From: Coralliovum pocilloporae
GTDB lineage: Bacteria; Pseudomonadota; Alphaproteobacteria; Rhizobiales; Cohaesibacteraceae
Length of the DNA stretch: 64,000 bases
Assembly: GCF_030845175.1 (NCBI RefSeq)
Contig: NZ_CP132542.1
Span: 62,001-126,000, forward strand
Direction of reading: 5' to 3'
Numbering within the stretch: the first letter of the stretch is position 1; each line of letters opens with the position of its first letter. Below are positions 39,035 through 48,616 of this stretch, in pieces. The translations under genes were made by a program, and so were the position numbers. The notes beneath the pieces were generated by a model that saw nothing but the letters and a program-made list of their open reading frames with translations, did not search any database and was not told the DNA's origin.

Positions 39035-39612
39035 GGCTGCTCTGTTTCCTGATCCTGCAACACCTTCCGACGGATACGCAGCTTCTCTGATCTGGCCCTC
39101 TGATAGGCCTGGGCTGCGAAACGAACGATGATATAAACCACCAGTCCCATGGAGAAGCCGAATGGAATACTGCCAACCAGCATGGGCTTCAGAACCGGAA
39201 TGGCCGATTCAAACGAGTTCCAGATCATATCAAAAGACAGGGTGGCCGGGGCACCGGAACCGCCGTCCGAAGGCACTCCCCCAAGGATAAAATTACCGAT
39301 CTTCCACGTGGTCGCCCAGATGAACGGAAAACTGAGCGGATTGCCAAAGGAGGTTCCCAGAGCCGCCGCCAGCATATTGCCGCCCACAAAGAAGGCAAAA
39401 ATGAAACTGACGATGAAGTGAAACCCGACAAAGGGTGTGCAGGACGCCGCGACACCAGCCGCGACACCAGCTGCAATCGTATGGGGAGAACCGGTCAGAC
39501 GCAGAATACGCTTGGTAAAATAGCTATAGGAACGAGCCCAGGTCCGACGCGGCCACATCCAGACCCGGATTGTTTCCAACCAACCCGGCTTATCTCGCCT
39601 TTGAAACAGCAT
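39031..39612 (-). CDS. DUF2062 membrane protein
   Basis: A 193-aa inner-membrane protein of the DUF2062 family. A basic N-terminal region (RVWMWPRRTWARSYSYF) precedes SPHTIAAGVAAGVAASCTPF, the family's hallmark, then GGNMLAAALGTSFGNPLSFP and a last helix near 150-170. Function is unknown. Its fixed place between pyrE and acpS in Rhizobiales suggests a cell-envelope or lipid link, but this is only context. Confidence 0.9.
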   Translation of the reverse strand: MLFQRRDKPGWLETIRVWMWPRRTWARSYSYFTKRILRLTGSPHTIAAGVAAGVAASCTPFVGFHFIVSFIFAFFVGGNMLAAALGTSFGNPLSFPFIWATTWKIGNFILGGVPSDGGSGAPATLSFDMIWNSFESAIPVLKPMLVGSIPFGFSMGLVVYIIVRFAAQAYQRARSEKLRIRRKVLQDQETEQP

Positions 39613-39670
39613 ATCCTACGCCAATACCTTCTAAGCCCACCCTCTCTTTACCACTGAGAGTCTTAATTGA

Positions 39671-40252
39671 TTACGACAAGCCGCGACTTCCAGGCTTGAC
39701 GGGAGGCAAAGCGGCCATTTCTGCAGGAATTTCATCTGGCTCATAAGCCGGAACCTTGTATTCCGCCAGAGACAGAAGTGGCACACCCACATCCGCTTCA
39801 CCGCCGGATCTGTCGATGAGACAGGCCACAGCCAGAACTTCAGCACCAAGATCCCTGATAGCTTTGACCGTTTCGCGGCTGGAAAGACCTGTTGTGACAA
39901 TATCCTCGACGATAATCACCTTGGCATTCTCTGGCATATCAAAGCGACGAAGCTGGAAAACACCATTCTCACGCTCAACCCAGATTGCAGGAACATCAAG
40001 ATGCCGCGCTGTCTCATAACCCGGGATAAGACCACCGAGAGCCGGGGAGATAATCAGATCAAATTCACCGATATCGGCAGACCGGATCTTGTCAGCCAGC
40101 GCTTTGCAGAGTTTCTCGGTCTTGTCCGGATACATGAAGACCCGGGCTTTCTGCAGAAAGATCGGGCTTCTGAGGCCAGAACTCAGAATGAAATGCCCTT
40201 CAAGAAGGCCACCCGCTTCGCGGAAAATCTCCAATACATCGTCCCTGGTCAT
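39671..40252 (-). CDS. pyrE: Orotate phosphoribosyltransferase
   Basis: Joins orotate to PRPP, giving OMP in pyrimidine synthesis. The 193-aa protein carries the PRPP-binding signature [20 protein letters not shown] and the substrate loop [15 protein letters not shown]. It follows rsh by 24 bp and is likely co-transcribed with it, linking a pyrimidine gene with the stringent-response enzyme, as in other Rhizobiales. Confidence 0.96.
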   Translation of the reverse strand: MTRDDVLEIFREAGGLLEGHFILSSGLRSPIFLQKARVFMYPDKTEKLCKALADKIRSADIGEFDLIISPALGGLIPGYETARHLDVPAIWVERENGVFQLRRFDMPENAKVIIVEDIVTTGLSSRETVKAIRDLGAEVLAVACLIDRSGGEADVGVPLLSLAEYKVPAYEPDEIPAEMAALPPVKPGSRGLS

Positions 40253-40276
40253 AAAACTGTTCCTGCGTGATTTCCG

Positions 40277-42478
40277 TCAACCATTCACACGATTGACGCT
40301 GCTTACGGGTTCAAGATTGTGGATCTCGTGAATGATGCGGCTTAAATGCTTCAAGTCCCACACTTCGAGATCGATTACGATATCCGCAAAGTCCGATGCT
40401 CGCTTGGACAGATGCAGATTGTCGATATTGCCATCATTGGTGCCGATCACCGCTGATATCTGGGCCAGCGTGCCAGGCTCATTGATCACCGTCACATGAA
40501 CGCGGGCAGGAAAACGCTCGGGATTGTCTTCATCAATATCCCAGCGCACATCCACCCAGCGATCCGGCTCGTCATCAAATTCCTGCAGGGCTGGCGACTG
40601 GATCGGGTAAATTGTAACACCCTCGCCCGGCGACAGGATACCCACAATCCTGTCTCCCGGCACCGCTCCGCCTTCTGGTGCGAAAGACACAGGCAGGCCT
40701 CGCCGGATACCGCGAACAGGAATGGACCGTGTGCCATTGCTGCCGGCTTCCTCGACCCGCATCTTCATGCCCGCCTTGCCATCAAGGGCAACCCAGCCGG
40801 TATCATTCGGATCGGTCTGATGAATCACACGTTCATCCTGATAATCCGGATAAAGCACCCTGACCACGTCACGGGATGTAATCTCCCCGCGCCCCACAGC
40901 TGCCAGACAATCTTCAATATTGGCATGCCCCAGCCGCGGCGCAACAGTGCCAAACGCTTCTTCCGAGAACGGCTTGCCGTAACGCTCGAACGAATGGGTC
41001 AGAATCTGGCGGCCAAGGTCAGCGTATTGCTGCCGCACAGCTTCACGCGTCGCCCGGCGAATGGCTGCACGCGCCTTGCCGGTTACCGCAATATTTTCCC
41101 AGGCAGATGGTGGTGTCTGCGCATTGGATCGGATGATTTCGACCTCATCCCCGTTCATCAACTCGGTCACAAGCGGCCGGATATGTCCGTTGACCTTGCT
41201 GCCGACAGCGGTGTTGCCCACATCCGTATGGACCGCATAGGCAAAATCAATCGGTGTTGCCCCTTTCGGCAGCGCAATCAGACGCCCCTTCGGAGTAAAA
41301 CAGAAAACCTGATCGTGAAACAGCTCAAGCTTGGTGTTCTCAAGAAAGGCTTCAGGGCTGTCACCCTGGGCAAGGATCTCGATTGACCGGCGCAGCCATT
41401 CATAAGCACGGCTATCCGAAGACAGGCGCTGTGCATGCTCACCTTCGCGATCCTTGTAAAGGGCATGGGCAGCAATGCCATATTCGGCAATCTGGTCCAT
41501 ATCCCGCGTCCGGATCTGCAGCTCGACACGCTGTCGGCTGGTGCCGACCACCGTCGTATGGATAGACTGATAGTCATTCTGCTTCGGCGTCGAGATATAG
41601 TCCTTAAACTGCCCCGGGACGCAAGACCAGCTTGAGTGGACAATACCGAGTGCCTGATAACAGGCGGGAATGGTATCCACCATAATCCGAAAGCCGAAAA
41701 TATCCGAAAGCTGCTCGAACGAAAGAGACTTCTTCTGGGTCTTCCGGAAGATGGAATAAGGCCGCTTCTCACGTGCCTTGACCACAGCAGAAATCCCGTT
41801 CTGCTCCAGCCGCTCCAGGAGGTCATGCTGGATTTCTTCGATGAATGGGCGGTTCTTTTCTCTCAGGTCCGAAAGACGCTCGACAATCGCCTCGTAGGCA
41901 TCAGGATTGACATAGCGGAAAGACAGATCTTCCAGCTCTTCACGCATATCCTGCATACCCATACGGCCTGCAAGCGGCGCATAGATCTCAAGCGTCTCTT
42001 CCGAAATCCGGGTACGCTTGTGCGGCGGCACATGATGGAGGGTCCGCATGTTGTGAAGGCGGTCACCCAGCTTGACCAGCAGAACACGAACGTCATCCGA
42101 GATCGCCAGAAGCAGCTTGCGCAGGTTTTCTGCCTGCGCAGCCTTCTTTGACATCAGATCAAGACGCTCGATCTTCGTCAGTCCCTCGACAAGCTTGCCG
42201 ATATCATGGCCGAAAACATCGTCAATTTCTGCCCGGGTCGCATCCGTGTCTTCAATGGTGTCATGGAGAAGAGCAACGACAATCGTCGCATCATCCACTT
42301 TCAGATCCGCCAGAATAGCCGCAACTTCAAGAGGATGAGAAAAATAGGGATCGCCGGAAGCGCGCGTCTGTGAGCCATGCTTCTGCATGGCATAGACATA
42401 GGCCTTGTTCAGCAGAAGTTCGTCCGCATGCGGATTATAACTGGTCGCACGTTCGACCAACTCATATTGACGCATCAT
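40277..42478 (-). CDS. rsh: Bifunctional (p)ppGpp synthetase/hydrolase
   Basis: RelA/SpoT homologue (733 aa) controlling the stringent response. The HD hydrolase domain is intact (FSHPLEVA; HDTIED at residues 72-77; KLGDRLHNMRTL), and so is the synthetase (FGFRIMVDTIPACYQALG; FKDYISTPKQNDYQSIHTTV). TGS (TPIDFAYAVHTDVGN) and C-terminal ACT domains follow. Both activities are therefore expected, as in single-Rsh alphaproteobacteria. ATG 42478 is followed by another ATG; neither has a strong ribosome site. A terminator separates it from rpoZ. Confidence 0.96.
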   Translation of the reverse strand: MMRQYELVERATSYNPHADELLLNKAYVYAMQKHGSQTRASGDPYFSHPLEVAAILADLKVDDATIVVALLHDTIEDTDATRAEIDDVFGHDIGKLVEGLTKIERLDLMSKKAAQAENLRKLLLAISDDVRVLLVKLGDRLHNMRTLHHVPPHKRTRISEETLEIYAPLAGRMGMQDMREELEDLSFRYVNPDAYEAIVERLSDLREKNRPFIEEIQHDLLERLEQNGISAVVKAREKRPYSIFRKTQKKSLSFEQLSDIFGFRIMVDTIPACYQALGIVHSSWSCVPGQFKDYISTPKQNDYQSIHTTVVGTSRQRVELQIRTRDMDQIAEYGIAAHALYKDREGEHAQRLSSDSRAYEWLRRSIEILAQGDSPEAFLENTKLELFHDQVFCFTPKGRLIALPKGATPIDFAYAVHTDVGNTAVGSKVNGHIRPLVTELMNGDEVEIIRSNAQTPPSAWENIAVTGKARAAIRRATREAVRQQYADLGRQILTHSFERYGKPFSEEAFGTVAPRLGHANIEDCLAAVGRGEITSRDVVRVLYPDYQDERVIHQTDPNDTGWVALDGKAGMKMRVEEAGSNGTRSIPVRGIRRGLPVSFAPEGGAVPGDRIVGILSPGEGVTIYPIQSPALQEFDDEPDRWVDVRWDIDEDNPERFPARVHVTVINEPGTLAQISAVIGTNDGNIDNLHLSKRASDFADIVIDLEVWDLKHLSRIIHEIHNLEPVSSVNRVNG

Positions 42479-42580
42479 GGGCAGAACACCGGTTTCTGCT
42501 TACCAGGGCCGAAACCCCAAACAACAGCACATGCCGTGAGGTTTGCAAAGACGAAGAAAGAGCGTAGCGGGCTGGCGATC

Positions 42581-42619
42581 AAAAGAAAACCGGATTGTGC
42601 GGCTGACCGACAATCCGGT
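42581..42619 (-). terminator. Rho-independent terminator between rpoZ and rsh
   Basis: On the minus strand ACCGGATTGT and ACAATCCGGT (42619-42610 and 42598-42589) form a perfect 10-bp stem with an 11-nt loop, followed by TTTTCTTTT. rsh must therefore have a promoter within 42479-42580 or depend on read-through. Confidence 0.88.
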
Positions 42620-42644
42620 ATTCTAATTCACTTATCGGTCGTGA

Positions 42645-43034
42645 TTAATCGTCACGACGCTCCGGCGGTACCAGACCTTCAAGACCGCGCAGAAGCTCTT
42701 CTTCCGACATCCGGTCATAGGATTCGACAGCTTCACCCATATCAGCATCAGCGGACGCAGCAGGGCTTGCAATCATTGGTACGATTTCCGGCTCCGGCTC
42801 ATCCACTTCAACATATTTCTGCAGTGAATGGATCAGGTCTTCTTTCAGATCACCGGGAGAGACTGTTTCATCAGCAATCTCACGCAGTGCAACAACCGGA
42901 TTCTTATCGTTATCGCGATCAACGGTAATCTCAGAACCGCTGGAAATCATTCGGGCACGGTGACTCGCCAAAAGCACAAGCTCAAAGCGATTCTCGACCT
43001 TGTCCACGCAATCTTCCACTGTGACGCGGGCCAT
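42645..43034 (-). CDS. rpoZ: RNA polymerase omega subunit
   Basis: Assembly and ppGpp-sensing subunit of RNA polymerase (129 aa). The N-terminal half is the omega fold ([20 protein letters not shown], then ASHRARMIS and [12 protein letters not shown]). The C-terminal half is an acidic, low-complexity tail ([19 protein letters not shown]) common in alphaproteobacteria. It lies ahead of rsh, as usual. Confidence 0.97.
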   Translation of the reverse strand: MARVTVEDCVDKVENRFELVLLASHRARMISSGSEITVDRDNDKNPVVALREIADETVSPGDLKEDLIHSLQKYVEVDEPEPEIVPMIASPAASADADMGEAVESYDRMSEEELLRGLEGLVPPERRDD

Positions 43035-43068
43035 ATGGTCTACTCCTGTCTGGAAATTAGTTTGCCAC

Positions 43069-43096
43069 TAAATAGCAAATCTGCCGAGAAACGCAA
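43069..43096 (-). promoter_or_regulatory. Candidate promoter of rpoZ
   Basis: TTGCGT (minus strand, 43096-43091) and TATTTA (43074-43069) with a 16-nt spacer, giving a leader of about 30 nt before the rpoZ start. Visual prediction only. Confidence 0.35.
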
Positions 43097-43213
43097 GCAC
43101 AGCAAACAGATCATGGTTTTGATTCTTGCCACAAGCAACAGCGCACACGCGAGCAAGGAAACCCAAGGGAAAAAGCACCACAAAGTAGCAACAACTCATG
43201 ATACAATAGGCAC

Positions 43214-43237
43214 TTATCCGACACCCGCTGCGGATAA
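43214..43237. repeat. Inverted repeat in the rpoZ-NYN divergent region
   Basis: TTATCCG (43214-43220) and CGGATAA (43231-43237), a perfect 7-bp arm pair 10 nt apart, in the middle of a 406-bp AT-rich gap (43035-43440). It might be an operator for either divergent promoter. Besides this and the short ORF at 43309, I see nothing in the gap. Confidence 0.35.
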
Positions 43238-43308
43238 TGCAGAAAAACCGAATATAATCCCTTTCGAGTGATTGCAAAGTATAAGGGGAAACGCTAAGTG
43301 AGGGTTTA

Positions 43309-43425
43309 GTGCGATTTCTTTTATTTCTGTTAGTCGCATTAATATGCTGGACCCTTACAATTCACAAAAGAAAACCAGCATCTGTCGGGCAAATAGAGAA
43401 GCAATTACAGCTTCATCAAATATAG
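43309..43425 (+). CDS. Possible 38-aa single-pass membrane protein
   Basis: Short frame starting at GTG 43309 with GAGGG 4 nt upstream. It would encode a basic-hydrophobic start (MRFLLFLLVALICW, one membrane helix), then a basic/polar tail ending QKQLQ-like residues (EKQLQLHQI). It ends 15 bp ahead of the NYN gene on the same strand. The helix and ribosome site suggest a real small protein or a leader peptide, but conservation is untested. Confidence 0.35.
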   Translation: MRFLLFLLVALICWTLTIHKRKPASVGQIEKQLQLHQI

Positions 43426-43440
43426 AAAGATAACAACAAT

Positions 43441-44037
43441 ATGTTCGATCCCAGAGAGAAGGTCGCTCTGTTCATCGACGGAGCCAACCTGTACGCCACT
43501 GCGAAATCACTTGGCTTTGATATCGACTACCGTCGACTTCTTAAAGTATTTCAAACAGAAGGCTATTTGCTGAGAGCCTACTACTACACTGCTCTGGCAG
43601 AGGATCAGGAATATTCATCCATCCGTCCGCTCATCGATTGGCTGGACTATAACGGCTATAAGGTTGTTACCAAACCAACCAAGGAATTCTTCGACGCATC
43701 TGGCCGCCGCAAGGTCAAGGGCAACATGGACATTGAGCTGGCTGTTGATGCCATGGAAACCATGGAACATGTGGACCATATCGTCCTGTTCTCTGGTGAC
43801 GGCGATTTCCGCAGACTTGTGGAAGCCATCCAGCGCCGTGGTCGCAAGGTCAGTGTCATCTCCACATTGTCGACACAACCGCCAATGATTGCAGACGAAC
43901 TGCGTCGTCAGGCAGACCATTTTGTTGATCTGGCAACGCTGGTCAAAAAAGTCGGTCGTGACCCGGCAGAACGGCCACAGCGTCCTGTTGAACGCAATTC
44001 TGATGATGATTACGAAGATGACGATTACGAACTGTGA
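43441..44037 (+). CDS. NYN domain (LabA/DUF88) protein
   Basis: PIN-like nuclease-fold protein (198 aa). Conserved acidic residues lie in VALFIDGANLYATAKSLGFD, in the KGNMDIELAVDAMETM region, and in VLFSGDGDFRRLVEAIQRRG, matching the metal site of NYN RNases. The C-terminal tail is highly acidic (DDDYEDDDYEL). RNA cleavage has been shown for some relatives only. Its stop overlaps a uracil-DNA glycosylase gene by 4 bp, a tight pairing that suggests co-expression. Confidence 0.92.
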   Translation: MFDPREKVALFIDGANLYATAKSLGFDIDYRRLLKVFQTEGYLLRAYYYTALAEDQEYSSIRPLIDWLDYNGYKVVTKPTKEFFDASGRRKVKGNMDIELAVDAMETMEHVDHIVLFSGDGDFRRLVEAIQRRGRKVSVISTLSTQPPMIADELRRQADHFVDLATLVKKVGRDPAERPQRPVERNSDDDYEDDDYEL

Positions 44038-44666
44038 CCCCACTTGATCCGGATTATGACTGCCCGGACTGTCCGAGGCTTGTCGCATTTCGCAATCGCT
44101 ATAGGCAGGAGGAGCCGGACTGGTTTAACGGTCCGGTTCCCAGTTTCGGCGATATCAATGGTGCTCTCCTGATTGTCGGGCTCGCTCCTGGCCTCAGGGG
44201 CGCCAATCGCACCAGTCGTCCCTTTACCGGCGATTATGCCGGCGATCTGCTCTATCAGACCCTGGGTGAGTTCGGCTTTGCCAAGGGACATTATGACAAA
44301 CGGCCAGACGACGGTCTGACTCTGCACAATGTTCTGATTACCAACGCCGTGCGCTGCGTTCCGCCGGAAAACAAGCCGATCGGTGCAGAAATCAATACCT
44401 GTCGTCCTTACCTCACCAATACGATTGCCGCCATGACGGATCTCAAGGTGATCCTGACACTTGGCAAGATAGCCCACGACACCACCGTCAGAATGCTGGG
44501 GTACAAACTCAAGGACATTCCATTCGGCCACGGCAATGCCGCTCGGCTGGACAATGGACTGACCCTTGTCGACAGCTATCACTGCTCCCGATACAACACC
44601 AATACCGGTCGCCTGACGGAAGACATGTTCCGCAGTGTTTTCCAAAAGATAAGGGATATACTTTAA
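44034..44666 (+). CDS. Uracil-DNA glycosylase, family 5 (UdgB-like)
   Basis: Iron-sulfur base-excision enzyme (210 aa) removing uracil and perhaps other deaminated bases. Motif A reads GLAPGLRGANRTSRPFTGD and motif C reads SYHCSRYNTNTGRLT, the family 5 pattern, where Asn and not Asp occupies the usual water-activating position. Cysteines in DCPDCPRL and later NAVRCVPP and INTCRP fit a 4Fe-4S cluster. GTG 44034 overlaps the NYN stop codon. Role in coping with cytosine deamination is by family. Confidence 0.92.
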   Translation: MTPLDPDYDCPDCPRLVAFRNRYRQEEPDWFNGPVPSFGDINGALLIVGLAPGLRGANRTSRPFTGDYAGDLLYQTLGEFGFAKGHYDKRPDDGLTLHNVLITNAVRCVPPENKPIGAEINTCRPYLTNTIAAMTDLKVILTLGKIAHDTTVRMLGYKLKDIPFGHGNAARLDNGLTLVDSYHCSRYNTNTGRLTEDMFRSVFQKIRDIL

Positions 44667-44713
44667 AGCGCCAGACCTCTGACCTGAATTGGTGGCGGTG
44701 CTTCAAGCTTTTT

Positions 44714-45193
44714 TCAGCGATTTTCCTTGAAAATCCGGGCTTTTTCGCGGTCCCAGCTACGTTTTTTCTCGGTTTCGCGCTTGTCATGCAGCTTCTTGCC
44801 ACGTGCCAGGGCAATCTCAAGCTTGGCGCGCCCGGAATCATTGAAATAGATTTTGAGGGGAACGATCGTCATCCCCTCCTTCTGGACACCACCCAGAAGA
44901 CGACCGATTTCCCGCTTGTGCAGAAGCAGTTTTCTCGGGCGTCGCGGCTCATGGTTGAACCGGTTGGCCTGCAGGTATTCGGGGATATTGGCATTGAACA
45001 GGAAGATTTCACCGCCCTGCTCGCCCGCATAGGATTCAGCAATATTGCATTTGCCAACCCGAAGGGACTTTACCTCAGTACCACGCAGCTCAAGACCGGC
45101 CTCGAAAGTCTGGCCGATCTCGAAATTGAACCGCGCCTTGCGGTTGTCTGCGATAACACGATAGGCAGACCCAGCCTTACGGGCTGATGACAT
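44714..45193 (-). CDS. smpB: SsrA-binding protein SmpB
   Basis: tmRNA partner in ribosome rescue (159 aa). The OB-fold core shows [20 protein letters not shown] and [20 protein letters not shown], and the basic tail [20 protein letters not shown] that mimics the anticodon side. The tmRNA gene is not in this window. It follows dapA by 21 bp, an order shared by many alphaproteobacteria. Confidence 0.97.
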   Translation of the reverse strand: MSSARKAGSAYRVIADNRKARFNFEIGQTFEAGLELRGTEVKSLRVGKCNIAESYAGEQGGEIFLFNANIPEYLQANRFNHEPRRPRKLLLHKREIGRLLGGVQKEGMTIVPLKIYFNDSGRAKLEIALARGKKLHDKRETEKKRSWDREKARIFKENR

Positions 45194-45214
45194 GCTGAAC
45201 CTCTAATTCTACTA

Positions 45215-46093
45215 CTAGTTCAGAAGACCCGCATGGGTCATGGCATCACGAACGCGCTCTTCTGTGGGCCCGCTGATGGATACAAGCGGCAAACGCAGCT
45301 CATTCTGCATCCGGCCAAGCAACGACAGGGCATACTTCGAGCCTGTCGGGTTCGGCTCAATAAACAGCGCTTCATGCAGCGGCATCAGCCTGTCCTGGAT
45401 AGACAAAGCCTTGGCAAAGTCACCAGCCAGACATGCGGCCTGGAACTCGGAGCACAGACGCGGTGCCACATTGGACGTCACTGAAATACAGCCATGACCA
45501 CCGTGAGCCATGAAGCCAAGAGCAGTGCCGTCTTCACCAGAAAGCTGGATGAAATCCGGCCCCATGGCAGCGCGCTGCTGGCTTACGCGCTGAATATTGG
45601 CTGTCGCATCTTTCACGCCCTTGATATTGGCACAGTCCTCGTAAAGGCGCGCCATGGTATCAACTGACATATCGATGACGGAGCGTGGCGGGATATTGTA
45701 GATGATGATGGGAATCCCGACCGCATCATTGATTGTCTTGAAATGCTGGTAGAGGCCTTCCTGATTGGGCTTGTTGTAATAAGGCGTCACAACAAGAAGT
45801 CCGTCAGCACCAGCCTTTTCAGCATGGGAAGCCAGTTCCAATGCCTCAGCTGTGTTGTTAGACCCGGCACCGGCAATCACGGGAACACGCCCGGCAGAAA
45901 CCTTGATGGCAATTTCAACAACACGTTTGTGTTCTTCGTGGCTCAGCGTCGGTGACTCACCAGATGTTCCAACCGGAACAATGCCATTCGAACCTTCGTT
46001 GATCTGCCAATCGACAAATGACTCAAAGGCTGCCTCATCCACAGCGCCATCCCGCATGGGCGTCACAAGCGCCGTAATAGAACCCTTAAACAT
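45215..46093 (-). CDS. dapA: 4-hydroxy-tetrahydrodipicolinate synthase
   Basis: Condenses pyruvate and aspartate semialdehyde in lysine/meso-DAP synthesis. 292 aa, TIM-barrel: Schiff-base Lys161 ([10 protein letters not shown]), Tyr132 (IIIYNIPP) and the [15 protein letters not shown] loop. The start is ATG 46093 ([12 protein letters not shown]) with AGGA 8 nt upstream. The frame is open to 46225, but that part lacks family similarity. This biosynthetic gene faces the lytic transglycosylase gene across a 300-bp gap. Confidence 0.97.
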   Translation of the reverse strand: MFKGSITALVTPMRDGAVDEAAFESFVDWQINEGSNGIVPVGTSGESPTLSHEEHKRVVEIAIKVSAGRVPVIAGAGSNNTAEALELASHAEKAGADGLLVVTPYYNKPNQEGLYQHFKTINDAVGIPIIIYNIPPRSVIDMSVDTMARLYEDCANIKGVKDATANIQRVSQQRAAMGPDFIQLSGEDGTALGFMAHGGHGCISVTSNVAPRLCSEFQAACLAGDFAKALSIQDRLMPLHEALFIEPNPTGSKYALSLLGRMQNELRLPLVSISGPTEERVRDAMTHAGLLN

Positions 46094-46397
46094 CAAACGT
46101 ATCCTGCTCACACAAAGCTCCCCACCGGGAGCAGTCTCAAACGAGACGCACAATAGACGCGCCCCCCGCGTTCCACAAGGAAAACCATGCACCTGGTTAA
46201 CGGGCATCCTGTTTTCCCCACTCATTCCTCAAACAAGTCAGGATCCAGTCATATTTCCGGCCTACAAATCAGGCTGAGCGGATTTATGGCTCTGGTTACC
46301 AGCCTGATCTGCTACCCTTGCATCATTCATCCCCGGATTCGAATATCAGGGCCGGGTTGATGACCGTCTTTCATTCTGCTGATCTGGGAGGGTCAGA
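46094..46397. other. Intergenic region between dapA and slt
   Basis: A 304-bp divergent promoter region. It has a small hairpin in the dapA leader (GCTCCC/GGGAGC, 46117-46132) and a longer-range inverted repeat around 46269-46305 (CAGGCT/AGCCTG arms). I see no RNA gene or short ORF with a ribosome site. Confidence 0.4.
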
Positions 46398-48614
46398 ATG
46401 AAGGAAAAGGGGCACGGCCCCGCCAGCCCCCTCCCCGTAACGGATGATACGATGACGCTGAAACAGAAGCGACCAGGGATATTCGGCAAGACGGGCACGC
46501 TGGCATACCTGATTTCAATGACCTGTCTGGTTTCAACGGGTCTTGCTGTACCGGTTTCCGCCACACCAGTTCCCGAACCGCGTCCACAGGCATCATCCCC
46601 AGTATCTTCACCAGAGCGCCGCACTCCAGCCATCCGCTTCGGATCAGTCCCCACTCCCGCACCGAGACCACAAAACAGTTACGCACCGGCGCGCACCACG
46701 CCATTGGCCGTCAAGCCAACGGGCTCGGCCAAAGCGCTTGGCAAGGCCTTGACCGCTCTTGACCGCGGCAAGCCTCAGCAGGCACGTGCATTGCGGACGA
46801 CACTCTCATCACGCCTTGATCGGGAGATTCTGGACTGGCAGATCATTCTCACCAAAGGGTCAGGTGCATCCAGCAACCAGATCCAGCAATTCGAGAGGCA
46901 ATATCCGAACTGGCCGGGCGACGACATCAGACAGGTTCGCCTGGAACTGGCCCTCTGGGAAGAGAAGGCTTCAGCCAGAAAGGTTCTTTCAGCGTTCTCC
47001 GGTCGCACTCCCAAGACCATTACGGGGCGCTATATTTACGCAAGAGCACTGCTGAACAATGGGCAGAAATCCAAAGCAGCCGTTGAAATACGCAAACTGT
47101 GGCACCGGGAAACGCTGTGGTCCGCCCTTGAAGGGCGCATTCTGGCAGATTTCAGATCTGTACTCACCAAGCAGGACCACAAGATCCGGGTCCATTTTCT
47201 GCTCTACAGGGACAGGACAACAGCAGCGGCACGGCTGAAGCGCTTCCTCTCGTCTTCCGAGAAAGCTCTGGTTGATGCACGAACGGCCGTCAGCAAGAAA
47301 CAGAGGAAAGCCGCGAAGCTTCTTCAGCAGGTTCCCCGGTCCCAGCATTCAGATCCACTTTATCTGTTCAGCCGCATCCAGCACATGCGCCGGGCCAACA
47401 AGATCACAAAGGCCGCCCAACTGATGCTGAAGGCTCCAACAAAACAGTCCTCCCTCATCCACCCGGACGAATGGTGGGTCGAACGCAAGCTGATTGCCAG
47501 AAAGCTGCTGGATCAGAGAGATTACAAGACCGCCTATAGAATAGCGGCAGGTCATTCAGCGGAATCGGAAGCATCTCAGGTTGAAGCGGAATTCCATGCG
47601 GGCTGGATAGCGCTGAGCTATCTCAACAATCCCCGTCAGGCCTATCCGCATTTCGAACGGGTTCTGGCACTGGCAACCACGGATCGCACCAGCGCCCGGG
47701 CCTATTACTGGATGGGTCGGGCTCAACAGGTATCTGGGAACACGAGCGCTGCCCGACAACTTTACGAACGGGCCGGCCAGTTCGGCAACGTCTTCTATGG
47801 ACAGCTGGCGCGGGAGGCTCTGGGCAAACGCAATACAGGCCTGCTGCCAGTCCCCAAACTTACCCAGACAGCGCGCAGGCAGTTTGAACAGCGCAAGACC
47901 GTCATCATGGCTCGACGCCTGCATCAGGCCGGGCACAGCAGCAGGACAGGCAGCATCATCCGTCATATGGCCAAGCAGGCGAAAAGTCGCGAGGAACTGG
48001 CGCAAATCATAGCCTTGGCGGAAGACCTGGGCGAGCATCAATATGCTCTGCAAGCTGCTCTTCTGGCTGGCAAAAACGGTATCAACCCCGGCATGCTGGC
48101 CTTTCCCATCAATGCTATTCCGAAATCAACACGCATCCCTTCAAGGGTTGGCAAAGCGCTTGTTTATGCCATTGCCAGGCAGGAAAGCGCCTTCAATATC
48201 GGCGCAGTCAGCTCTGCCAATGCCCGCGGATTGCTGCAATTGCTGCCAAGCACAGCCAAAGCAACGGCAAAACGCAATGGACTGCCCTATTCAAAAAGCC
48301 GCCTGACCACAGATGCCCGGTACAATGCCACGGTTGGAGCTGCACATCTTGGCGAGCTACTGGACGAATTCCAGGGGTCTTATTCTCTGGTCGCCGTAGG
48401 CTATAATGCGGGTAAGAGACGATCCTACCAATGGACGGAGCGGTTTGGTGACCCGCGCAGTTCATCCATCGATATCGTTGACTGGGTCGAGCGGATCCCG
48501 TTTACCGAAACCCGCAAATATGTGCAGCGCGTGCTGGAGAATATGCAGGTCTACAAGGCCCGCCTCGACGGGGCTCCCCTCACTCTGACCCGTGATCTGA
48601 AAAGGGGGCGCTAG
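46398..48614 (+). CDS. Soluble lytic murein transglycosylase (Slt70-like)
   Basis: Periplasmic enzyme (738 aa) cleaving peptidoglycan glycan strands to anhydro-MurNAc ends. A membrane/signal segment (about 34-56, TLAYLISMTCLVSTGLAVPV) is followed by a Pro-rich linker, a long alpha-helical superhelix (about 100-560) and the C-terminal SLT domain with catalytic Glu596 in AIARQESAFNIGAVSSA and NARGLLQLLPSTA. The start ATG 46398 is preceded by GGGAGGG; ATG 46452 is a weaker alternative that would shorten the cytoplasmic tail before the signal. The next gene, a hydrolase, starts 2 bp later. Confidence 0.93.
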   Translation: MKEKGHGPASPLPVTDDTMTLKQKRPGIFGKTGTLAYLISMTCLVSTGLAVPVSATPVPEPRPQASSPVSSPERRTPAIRFGSVPTPAPRPQNSYAPARTTPLAVKPTGSAKALGKALTALDRGKPQQARALRTTLSSRLDREILDWQIILTKGSGASSNQIQQFERQYPNWPGDDIRQVRLELALWEEKASARKVLSAFSGRTPKTITGRYIYARALLNNGQKSKAAVEIRKLWHRETLWSALEGRILADFRSVLTKQDHKIRVHFLLYRDRTTAAARLKRFLSSSEKALVDARTAVSKKQRKAAKLLQQVPRSQHSDPLYLFSRIQHMRRANKITKAAQLMLKAPTKQSSLIHPDEWWVERKLIARKLLDQRDYKTAYRIAAGHSAESEASQVEAEFHAGWIALSYLNNPRQAYPHFERVLALATTDRTSARAYYWMGRAQQVSGNTSAARQLYERAGQFGNVFYGQLAREALGKRNTGLLPVPKLTQTARRQFEQRKTVIMARRLHQAGHSSRTGSIIRHMAKQAKSREELAQIIALAEDLGEHQYALQAALLAGKNGINPGMLAFPINAIPKSTRIPSRVGKALVYAIARQESAFNIGAVSSANARGLLQLLPSTAKATAKRNGLPYSKSRLTTDARYNATVGAAHLGELLDEFQGSYSLVAVGYNAGKRRSYQWTERFGDPRSSSIDIVDWVERIPFTETRKYVQRVLENMQVYKARLDGAPLTLTRDLKRGR

Positions 48615-48616
48615 CT

